Shown: positions 1-5,368 of the stretch, piece by piece
Layout of the letters: the number at the start of each line of letters is the position of its first letter
Position numbering within the stretch: position 1 is the stretch's first letter
NCBI GenBank assembly: GCA_002382645.1
Contig: DFYP01000118.1
Location: 1 to 6,514 of the forward strand
DNA length: 6,514 nt
Direction of reading: 5' to 3'
DNA from: Desulfovibrio sp. UBA4079
Lineage (GTDB): Bacteria > Desulfobacterota > Desulfovibrionia > Desulfovibrionales > Desulfovibrionaceae
Position numbers and translations under genes: made by a program
Notes under the pieces: generated by a model
What the model was told of the DNA's origin: nothing
The model's input: the letters and a program-made list of their open reading frames with translations, nothing else
Databases searched by the model: none

Positions 1-1266
1 CCCGCCAAGGCGGCGAGCGCCGGCGCGGCCGAGGCCCAGGGCGGCGGCCGGGAGGTGATCTCCCTGCCCGGCGGCGCAAGCCTCGTGCTCCTGCCCGACC
101 CCACCCTGCCCTACGCGGCCCTGTCCCTGGCCTGGCTCGGCGGTGACGCGCTCATCGACCCGCAGCACCAGGGCCTGCCCGCCCTGGCGGCCCGGGTCCT
201 GCCCCGGGGCACGGCCAAGCTCTCGGCCACGCGCATCGAGGACTTCCTCGCGGACCGCGCCACGGACCTCTCGGCCTCGGCGGGCCGCAACTCCTTCTCC
301 GTGGGCGCCAAGTACCCTGCCCGGTTCGAGGCCGACATCCTGGGCCTGCTCAAGCAGGTGCTCGAGGGCCCGGCCTGGCCGGCCAAGGAGCTGGCCCTGG
401 CCAAGGAGGACCAGGCCGCGCGCATCAAGCGCAGCGAGGACCAGCCCCTGGGACTCATGTTCCGCCAGATCAACCCCTTCCTGTTCGCCTCGGGCCCCTA
501 CTCCTACTACAGCCTGGGCCAGCCCGGGACGTTCAAGGCCTTCGCGGTCAAGGACCTCCAGGAGTTCTGGCGGCGGCAGTCCCGCCAGCCGTTCGTCCTG
601 GCGGTCTGCGGCCAGTTCGACGCGGCCCGGATCAAAACCTTTGCCCAGGACCTGGCCCGGGGCCTGTCCGGCAACGCGGCCAAGCCCGACCTGGCGGCCC
701 CGGCCTGGGGCGCGGCCAGGGAAAAGGCCCTGTCCCTGCCCGGCCGCAACCAGGCCCATCTGCTCAGCGTGTTCCCGGTCCCGGGACGCGACGACTTCCA
801 GGCCAGCGCCGGGCTCTCGGTGCTGCGGGCGGCCCTGGCCGGACAGAGCGGGCTCCTGTTCCGCGACCTGCGCGACAAGCAGGGCCTGGGCTACACCGTG
901 ACCGCCTTCCTCTGGCAGACACCCAAGACCGGGTTCATGGCCTTCTACATCGGCACCGAGCCGGACAAGGTGGGCCAGGCCCGCGACGGCTTCCGCACCA
1001 CCGTCACGGCCCTGCGCAACGGGCTGCTGCCCGGCGACGAGGTGGAGCGGGCCAAGAACATCCTCACCGGCGAGTACTACCAGGAGCACCAGAGCCTGGG
1101 CTCGCGCAGCGGCGAGGCGGCCTCGCTCCTGGTCCAGGGCTTTGACCTGGATCACGACAAGGCCATCATCGACGCGGCCCAGAAGATCACGCCCGAGGCC
1201 CTGCAGGACCTGGCCCGGCGCTGGCTGGACTGGGACAAGGCCTACGAACTGCGGGTGGAGCCCTAG
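1..1266 (+). CDS. M16 family (insulinase/pitrilysin-type) metallopeptidase, C-terminal part; 5' end outside window
   Basis: M16 proteins are zinc peptidases or processing factors built from repeated domains of roughly 200-230 residues. The reading frame is open from base 1 (421 residues visible) and ends at TAG 1264-1266. The first ~18 residues are Ala/Gly-rich, like a linker between two halves. Next comes a strand-rich segment starting VISLPGG, then a typical M16 C-domain with the family's Arg/Tyr substrate-binding stretch RDKQGLGYTV (bases about 871-900). Where an active domain would carry HxxEH, this one reads GLPALAARVLPRGT, so the zinc site is missing here. This is usual for the second half of double-domain M16 enzymes, whose active half would lie upstream. 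A GTG at 55 preceded by GGGAG could act as a start, but the open frame upstream and the linker composition argue against it. The substrate cannot be inferred. Confidence 0.85.
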   Translation, partial: PAKAASAGAAEAQGGGREVISLPGGASLVLLPDPTLPYAALSLAWLGGDALIDPQHQGLPALAARVLPRGTAKLSATRIEDFLADRATDLSASAGRNSFSVGAKYPARFEADILGLLKQVLEGPAWPAKELALAKEDQAARIKRSEDQPLGLMFRQINPFLFASGPYSYYSLGQPGTFKAFAVKDLQEFWRRQSRQPFVLAVCGQFDAARIKTFAQDLARGLSGNAAKPDLAAPAWGAAREKALSLPGRNQAHLLSVFPVPGRDDFQASAGLSVLRAALAGQSGLLFRDLRDKQGLGYTVTAFLWQTPKTGFMAFYIGTEPDKVGQARDGFRTTVTALRNGLLPGDEVERAKNILTGEYYQEHQSLGSRSGEAASLLVQGFDLDHDKAIIDAAQKITPEALQDLARRWLDWDKAYELRVEP

Positions 1267-1273
1267 GATCCGG

Positions 1274-1321
1274 CGGGACTTGCGGGGAACAGGCCCCTGG
1301 GCTACAACTCCGCAAGTCCCG
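1274..1321 (+). other. Long perfect stem-loop between the M16 gene and the YbjQ-like gene
   Basis: A perfect 12-base inverted repeat (1274-1285 with 1310-1321, arm CGGGACTTGCGG) is extended inward by a G-T and a G-C pair to about 14 pairs. The loop is 20 bases and can form a short inner GCC/GGC stem. It begins 8 bases after the M16 stop codon and ends about 10 bases before the Shine-Dalgarno of the next gene. No T-run follows (the next bases are AACCCGAACC), so it is not a standard intrinsic terminator. It could be a 3' mRNA-stabilising or processing stem, a factor-assisted terminator, or a protein-binding palindrome. The structure is directly visible; its role is inferred. Confidence 0.6.
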
Positions 1322-1342
1322 AACCCGAACCAAGGATCATCC

Positions 1343-1678
1343 ATGGCCCTGCTCTTCGGCGCGCAGCCCCGCAAGCTCCAGAAGACCGATGACGGACAGG
1401 AGGCGCGCCTGGCCCAGGCCCGCGACGCCTACCTGGGGGGCAAGATCAAGATCGTGACCACCGGGGAGGTGCCCAACCAGGAAGTGGCCGGGACCTTCGG
1501 GCTCATCGTCTGCCGGGGTTTCGTGTTCGAGAACGCCTTCCACGGCCTCATCGCCCAGGCCCTGGACGTGAACGCCGACGCCATCCTGGCCTACCGCGAG
1601 TCCGTGGCCTTCCACCCCGAGGGCGACCGCTACTACTCCTGCTATGGCACGGCCGTGCGGCTCAAGCCCAAGAAATAG
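1343..1678 (+). CDS. Small YbjQ/heavy-metal-binding-domain-like protein
   Basis: The product is 111 residues, cytosolic, with no signal peptide or membrane segment. Its pattern resembles the YbjQ/UPF0145 ('putative heavy-metal-binding') family: an early strand with VTTGEVP (about 38-44), a second strand with GLIVCRGF (53-60), a helix, then the ADAILAYR segment (79-85) matching the family's 'GADAVVG', and a final strand ending in YGTAV (101-105) matching 'SGTAV'. These are similarities from memory, and the protein is shorter than YbjQ in the middle helix. Two cysteines (57, 100) and two histidines (67, 91) are present, but no metal-site claim is justified. The start is set by AAGGA at 1332-1336, six bases before ATG 1343. 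The frame is open further upstream, but that would run through the hairpin and the end of the M16 gene. The function of the family is not established. Confidence 0.7.
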   Translation: MALLFGAQPRKLQKTDDGQEARLAQARDAYLGGKIKIVTTGEVPNQEVAGTFGLIVCRGFVFENAFHGLIAQALDVNADAILAYRESVAFHPEGDRYYSCYGTAVRLKPKK

Positions 1679-1696
1679 CCGCCACCCGAGCAACGA

Positions 1697-1736
1697 AAAG
1701 CGCCCCGGAAGTTCGCTTCCGGGGCGCTTTCTTTTT
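1697..1736. terminator. Intrinsic terminator between convergent genes, probably bidirectional
   Basis: A perfect 15-base-pair stem (1697-1711 with 1716-1730) closes a TTCG loop. On the + strand it is followed by TTT-C-TTTTT (1728-1736), ending the YbjQ-like transcript 19 bases after its stop codon. Read from the - strand, the same stem is followed by TTTTCGTT, so it can also serve aroC, which ends at 1751. The + direction looks the stronger. Confidence 0.93.
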
Positions 1737-1750
1737 CCTTCAACGGCCTG

Positions 1751-2815
1751 CTAGCGCTCGCGGCCCAGGCGCCGGTCCAGCAGGAGCAGGTCGGCGCAGG
1801 CCAAGGCGACCATGGCCTTGAGCACGGGCACGATGCGCGGGATGGCGCAGATGTCATGGCGGCCGCCCACCTGGATGGTGGCGGCCTCCCCGCTGCTGGT
1901 CACGGTGGACTGTTCGATGGCGATGGACGGGATGGGCTTCACAAAGGCCCGGGCCTTCACGGGCTGGCCCGTGGAGATCCCGCCCAGGATGCCGCCCGCG
2001 TTGTTGGAGAGAAAGCCCTCGGGGCTGATGGGATCGTTGTTCTCGCTGCCGAGCATCCGCGCGGCCCGGCAGCCCGAGCCGATATCCACGCCCTTGACCG
2101 CGCCCACGCCCATGAGGGCCGAGGCCAGGCGGGCGTCCAGCTTGTCGAACACCGGCTCGCCCAGGCCCGGAGGCAGGCCCAGGACCTGGATCTCCACCAC
2201 CCCTCCCAGGCTGTCGCCCTGGCCCTTGACCTCGCGGATGCGCTCCTCGAAGCGGGCCGGGGCCTCGGGGTCCGGGCTGAAGAACGGCCGCTGCTGCGCC
2301 CCCTCGGGGTCCAGGACCCGGGCCTCGACCCCGCCCAGCTCCACGGTGTAGGCCAGCACGCTCACTCCCTCGGCCCGCAAAATCTCCTGGGCGATGGCCC
2401 CGCCAGCCACGCGGCAGGCCGTTTCCCGTCCCGAGGACCGGCCGCCGCCGCGGTGGTCGCGCAGGCCGAACTTGGCCTGGAAGGTGAAGTCCGCGTGCCC
2501 GGGCCGGAACAGGTCCCTGAGCCGGTCGTAGTCCTTGGAACGCTGGTCCGCGTTCTCGATGACGAAGCCGATGGGCGTGCCCGTGGTCTTGCCCTCGAAT
2601 ATCCCCGAAAGCAGGCGCACCGTGTCGGACTCCTTGCGGGCCGTGCCGCCCACGCCCGCGGAGCCGGGCTTGCGGCGGTCCAACTCGGCCTGGATCAGGG
2701 ACTCGTCCAGGTCCAGCCCGCTGGGGCAGCCGTCCAGGACCCCGCCCAGGGCCGGGCCGTGGGACTCGCCGAAGGTGGTCAGGCGCAGGACCGTTCCAAA
2801 GGTGTTGCCGCTCAT
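1751..2815 (-). CDS. aroC: Chorismate synthase
   Basis: Converts 5-enolpyruvylshikimate-3-phosphate to chorismate (EC 4.2.3.5), the last shikimate-pathway step before aromatic amino acids, folate and quinones. The enzyme is a cytosolic tetramer needing reduced FMN. The product has 354 residues, normal for the family. All signature regions are present: GESHG (16-20) with the catalytic-type His19, RPGHADF (104-110) with the second conserved His107, HRGGGRSSGRE (121-131), GDSLGG (200-205), NNAGGILGGIS (271-281) and GGRHD (317-321). In the last signature the usual Glu after VP is Lys333 (VPVLKAM). The start ATG overlaps the ktrA stop as ATGA and has GAGGAG five bases upstream; the frame extends upstream to 3007, but only as a shadow of ktrA. 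It is last in the ktrB-ktrA-aroC series and ends at the shared terminator. Confidence 0.97.
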   Translation of the reverse strand: MSGNTFGTVLRLTTFGESHGPALGGVLDGCPSGLDLDESLIQAELDRRKPGSAGVGGTARKESDTVRLLSGIFEGKTTGTPIGFVIENADQRSKDYDRLRDLFRPGHADFTFQAKFGLRDHRGGGRSSGRETACRVAGGAIAQEILRAEGVSVLAYTVELGGVEARVLDPEGAQQRPFFSPDPEAPARFEERIREVKGQGDSLGGVVEIQVLGLPPGLGEPVFDKLDARLASALMGVGAVKGVDIGSGCRAARMLGSENNDPISPEGFLSNNAGGILGGISTGQPVKARAFVKPIPSIAIEQSTVTSSGEAATIQVGGRHDICAIPRIVPVLKAMVALACADLLLLDRRLGRER

Positions 2816-3480
2816 GTGCGCTCCTCGTTGCTCACTTCCAGCACGTCGTCGGCGTGGCCCAGAAGCACCAGGGTGTCGCCCTTGTCCAACACCTGGTCGG
2901 GCTTGGGAACGAAGCTGAAGCGGGTCTCGCCCTCGCGCTTCACGGCCACCACCTGGACCCGGTGGGTGGCGGGCAGGTTCAGGTCGCGCAGGGTCTTGCC
3001 GGCCCAATGGGTCACCTTGATCTCCTGCACCAGTACGCCCTCGCCCAGGGGCAGGTAGTCGAGGATGCCGGGCACGGCCATGCGGTGGGCCAGCTGCCGG
3101 GCCACGAACTGCTCGGGAAAGACCACGAAGTGCACGCCCAGGCGCTTGAGCACCTTCTCATGCTCCGGGCTGATGGCCTTGACCCAGATGTTCTTGACCC
3201 CCAGCTCCTGGAGATTCAGGGCCACCAGGATGCTGGCCTCCATGGACTTGCCGATGGAGACCACCACGTAATCCAGGTTCTGGAAGCCGAGTTGCTCCAG
3301 GGCCGCCTTGTCCGTGCCGTCGGCCTGGAAGACCTGGTCCAGCACGGTCTGGGCCCGGCGCACCATGACCTCCTCGGCGTCCACGCCCACGGCCACGTGG
3401 CCCAGTTCCTTGACGGACTCGGCCAGGGCGAAGCCGAACTTGCCCAGGCCCACCACGCCCACCTCGATTCTTCTGGCCAT
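2812..3480 (-). CDS. ktrA: KtrA/TrkA-type RCK regulatory subunit of K+ uptake
   Basis: Cytosolic regulator that forms a ring on the KtrB channel and gates K+ uptake in response to bound nucleotide (ATP/ADP, or NAD(H) in relatives). At 222 residues it has a single RCK unit, the size of KtrA and about half that of tandem-RCK TrkA. An N-terminal Rossmann domain (about 5-125) carries GLGKFG (11-16), the acidic residue Asp34 at the end of strand 2 that usually holds the ribose, and ADGTD (53-57). A C-terminal TrkA-C domain (about 140-217) ends with a GDTLVLLG strand (201-208). ATG 3480 is preceded by GGAG with a five-base spacer. The gene begins 15 bases after the ktrB stop, and its TGA overlaps the aroC ATG, which indicates one transcript. 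RCK_C domains in some relatives bind c-di-AMP; nothing here decides that. Confidence 0.93.
   Translation of the reverse strand: MARRIEVGVVGLGKFGFALAESVKELGHVAVGVDAEEVMVRRAQTVLDQVFQADGTDKAALEQLGFQNLDYVVVSIGKSMEASILVALNLQELGVKNIWVKAISPEHEKVLKRLGVHFVVFPEQFVARQLAHRMAVPGILDYLPLGEGVLVQEIKVTHWAGKTLRDLNLPATHRVQVVAVKREGETRFSFVPKPDQVLDKGDTLVLLGHADDVLEVSNEERT
2816..2826 (-). promoter_or_regulatory. Ribosome binding site fixing the aroC start
   Basis: On the - strand GAGGAG (2826-2821) lies five bases before ATG 2815-2813. It sits inside the final codons of ktrA, so aroC translation is probably coupled to termination of ktrA. Confidence 0.8.
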
Positions 3481-3495
3481 GCCCTCTCCACGCCC

Positions 3496-4866
3496 CTAGC
3501 CCAGGGGCAGATCGTTTTCCGGCACCCGGTAGTTCACATCCGTCTGCCAGCTCTGCAGCGCCGACAGGAACCAGATGGGGCCCAGCCGGCCCACGAACAT
3601 GAGCGCGATGATAACAAGCTTGCCGCCGGTCGTCAGCCGGGGAGTGAGCCCCAGGGACAGGCCCACGGTGCCGAAGGCCGAGATGACCTCGAAAAGATTC
3701 TCCAGGAACAGACCCTGGGCCGCGTAGAACGGCTCGGTGCCGCCCTCGGTGACGGTGAGCAGCACGGCCCCGGCCGAGACCAGGAGCGTGGCGAAGATGA
3801 CCAGGGTGAGCGCCCGGTTCAGGGAGGCCGGGCTCAAGGCGTACCAGCCCACGCGGGTCTGGGAGCGGCCGGTGATCTGGGCCCGGATGAAGCCCACCCA
3901 GGCCCGGAAGGTGGTGGTCTTGACGCCGCCCGCGCAGGAGCCCGGCGAGCCGCCGATGAACATGAGCATGAGCATGCAGACCAGGGAAATGTTGGTCATG
4001 TGCGCCGGGTCCAGGGTGTTGAATCCGGCCGTGCGGCAGGTCACGGACTGGAACATGCAGGCCAGCAGGGTCTCGGACCAGGTGCCGTGACCCTCGCCGC
4101 CGAGCATCTCGGCCCCGAACAGGAACAGCCCGCCGCCCAGGGAGAGCAGCAGGCTCGTTTCCAGGACCAGGCGGGTGTGCCAGGTGAGCAGATGGGAGCG
4201 CCGCCGCAGGCCCTTGCGCCCCAGGGTCGCCACCTTCCTGGCCAGGAAGCCCAGCTCGTTGAGCACGTAAAAGCCCAGGCCGCCCAGGGTGATCAGGAGC
4301 ATGATCACCAGGTTCACGCCCCAGTGCCCGCGCCAGGCCATGAGGTTGTCGGGAAACAGGGAGAATCCGGCGTTGCAGAAGGCCGAGACCGCGTGGAACA
4401 GGGCCGCGAAGGCCGGGAAGCCCTCGGGGTCGGCCAGGTGCAGGAGCAACGCGCCGGTGAACTCCACGGCCAGGGTCCCCAGGACCACGCGCAGCAGGAA
4501 GCGGCCCAGGTGGAAGGAGGGGTCGTGCATCAGGCTCTGGCCCACGGCGATGCGGTCGGTGAGGCTCACCCGGCGTCCCAGGAGGTACACGGCCAGGCTC
4601 GTGTAGGTCATGATGCCCAGGCCGCCGAGCTGGATGAGCAGGAGGATGGCGCAGTGGCCGAAGCGGGAGAACTGGCCGCCGGTGTCCACCGCGGTGAGGC
4701 CCGTGACGCAGACCGCGGAGGTGGCCGTGAACAGGGCGTCCACCCAGGCGATGTCCTGTCCCTGGAGGCTCACCTCGAGAGACAGGACCACGGACCCGGC
4801 CAGGATGACTCCGGCAAACATCCAGATGGGCAGCCAGAAGGGCAGGAAGGCCTTGGAACGGCGCAT
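3496..4866 (-). CDS. ktrB: KtrB/TrkH-type K+ channel subunit, inner membrane
   Basis: Ion-conducting subunit of the K+ uptake system partnered by KtrA. The 456-residue product has the family's four membrane-pore-membrane repeats, eight membrane helices in all. The four selectivity-filter loops are visible, each with its glycine: CVTGL (Gly56), CNAGF (Gly167), RTAGF (Gly281) and TVGLS (Gly402). The intramembrane gating loop, rich in Gly and Ser, is at 304-317 (IGGSPGS...GGVK). The conserved C-terminal GRLGP is at 426-430, and the protein stops soon after, as KtrB does. ATG 4866 is chosen because it starts just before the first helix with a basic MRRSK. It has no good Shine-Dalgarno and a small hairpin immediately upstream. 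The frame stays open to a TTG at 4962, but the extra 32 residues (Gly/Arg/Pro-rich) look like non-coding translation. TrkH-type with an unusual partner is the alternative; the single-RCK neighbour favours Ktr. Confidence 0.93.
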   Translation of the reverse strand: MRRSKAFLPFWLPIWMFAGVILAGSVVLSLEVSLQGQDIAWVDALFTATSAVCVTGLTAVDTGGQFSRFGHCAILLLIQLGGLGIMTYTSLAVYLLGRRVSLTDRIAVGQSLMHDPSFHLGRFLLRVVLGTLAVEFTGALLLHLADPEGFPAFAALFHAVSAFCNAGFSLFPDNLMAWRGHWGVNLVIMLLITLGGLGFYVLNELGFLARKVATLGRKGLRRRSHLLTWHTRLVLETSLLLSLGGGLFLFGAEMLGGEGHGTWSETLLACMFQSVTCRTAGFNTLDPAHMTNISLVCMLMLMFIGGSPGSCAGGVKTTTFRAWVGFIRAQITGRSQTRVGWYALSPASLNRALTLVIFATLLVSAGAVLLTVTEGGTEPFYAAQGLFLENLFEVISAFGTVGLSLGLTPRLTTGGKLVIIALMFVGRLGPIWFLSALQSWQTDVNYRVPENDLPLG

Positions 4867-4868
4867 GC

Positions 4869-4883
4869 CGGGGTTGTACCCCG
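4869..4883 (-). promoter_or_regulatory. Small hairpin directly upstream of the ktrB start codon
   Basis: On the - strand CGGGGT-ACA-ACCCCG forms a six-pair stem with a three-base loop, ending two bases before the ATG. It occupies the place where a Shine-Dalgarno would normally sit, and its GGGG is the only purine run near the start. If it folds in the mRNA it would affect initiation. The inverted repeat is seen; the regulatory role is inferred, and chance is plausible at this GC content. Confidence 0.35.
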
Positions 4884-4920
4884 AGTCCGCGCCGCGGGCA
4901 ACCGGGCCCGGCGGGACGGA

Positions 4921-4953
4921 AGGGGAACGGGCGAGGCCTTCGCCCGCTCCCCT
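4921..4953 (-). terminator. GC-rich stem-loop after the amphi-Trp gene; possible T-poor terminator
   Basis: A 14-pair stem (4921-4934 with 4940-4953) has a five-base loop. The single imperfect position (4927/4947) is A-C on the + strand but U-G in the - strand RNA, so it pairs fully only in the transcript of the - strand genes. It begins about 20 bases after the amphi-Trp stop. The tail is TCCGTCCC rather than a T-run, so termination may be weak or factor-dependent. It lies in the 106-base gap before ktrB and may separate the two units or protect the 3' end of the upstream mRNA. Confidence 0.45.
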
Positions 4954-4972
4954 CCGGATCAACCGGCCGGAA

Positions 4973-5320
4973 CTACTTCTTGGCGGCCTTGGCCGGGGCC
5001 TCGGCGGGCTTCTTCTCCATCACCTCGGCGGCGGGCTTGGCGGCCGGGACAGCGGCCTCGGCGGCCTTGCAGCACTCCTCGGCCGGGGCCGGGGCGGACT
5101 TCCAGGACAGCTCCAGCACGAACTTGGACTTGTCCTTCTTCTGCTTGGCCACCACCTCGAGCTCGATCATGTCCGGCGGGGTCAGGGTCACGGACTCCTC
5201 GCCGTGCTGCACCAGGATGGACCCGGACTTGAGGCCTTTGACCAGGTCTTCCAGGTACTTGATGGCTTCCTTGGTCTCCACGTACTGCTCGATTTCCAGC
5301 TTGCATTTTTCCTTTTCCAT
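4973..5320 (-). CDS. Amphi-Trp domain protein (GAK-system component)
   Basis: The product has 115 residues and is cytosolic with no signal peptide. Residues 1-74 match the amphi-Trp domain as I recall it: a charged strand (KLEIEQYV), an amphipathic helix (about 16-30), a Gly-Ser turn, two strands around VTLTPPD, and the diagnostic closing strand FVLELSWK (67-74) with Trp73. The remaining 41 residues are a low-complexity Ala/Lys/Pro/Glu tail with a vicinal Cys83-Cys84 pair and a KAAKK end, probably disordered. The domain's molecular function is unknown; it recurs beside ATP-grasp, CofD-like and HprK-related kinase genes in the GAK set. The start is well fixed by AAAGGAG (5333-5327), six bases before ATG. 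It lies 48 bases downstream of the CofD-like gene on the same strand with no visible terminator between, so co-transcription is likely. Confidence 0.82.
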   Translation of the reverse strand: MEKEKCKLEIEQYVETKEAIKYLEDLVKGLKSGSILVQHGEESVTLTPPDMIELEVVAKQKKDKSKFVLELSWKSAPAPAEECCKAAEAAVPAAKPAAEVMEKKPAEAPAKAAKK

Positions 5321-5368
5321 GACGCGCTCCTTTGGGAATGTGTCGTTCCTCTGCAGATGACGCCCGCC

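Noticed and set aside
143..901. A 252-codon + strand frame rich in Arg, Pro, Ser and Trp
   Set aside because: It is a +1-type shadow of the M16 gene in high-GC sequence; no family resemblance.
1142..1342. Longer start for the YbjQ-like gene
   Set aside because: It would overlap the M16 gene in another frame and cross the long hairpin; AAGGA plus ATG 1343 is convincing.
2816..3007. N-terminal extension of aroC by 64 residues
   Set aside because: The extension is an out-of-frame reading of ktrA; the ATG at 2815 has a good ribosome site and gives the normal family length.
1856..3058. A 400-codon open frame on the + strand
   Set aside because: It is antisense to aroC and the end of ktrA; composition-driven, with no domain resemblance.
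4902..4911. 10-base perfect palindrome CCGGGCCCGG as an operator
   Set aside because: Such G/C-only palindromes are expected by chance at this base composition, and no promoter elements are visible beside it.
4867..4962. N-terminal extension of ktrB from a TTG
   Set aside because: The 32 extra residues are Gly/Arg/Pro-rich translation of the structured gap, and the basic MRRSK start before the first helix fits the family better.
4867..4972. c-di-AMP (ydaO-type) or other known riboswitch upstream of ktrB
   Set aside because: Considered because K+ uptake genes often carry one, but the gap is short, GC-rich and shows no motif I recognise from that class.
2854..5232. A 792-codon open frame on the + strand, rich in His, Gln, Gly and Ala
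   Set aside because: It lies antisense to ktrA, ktrB and the amphi-Trp gene, all with strong family matches. The composition is that expected from reading high-GC codons such as CTG backwards, and it has no recognisable domain.
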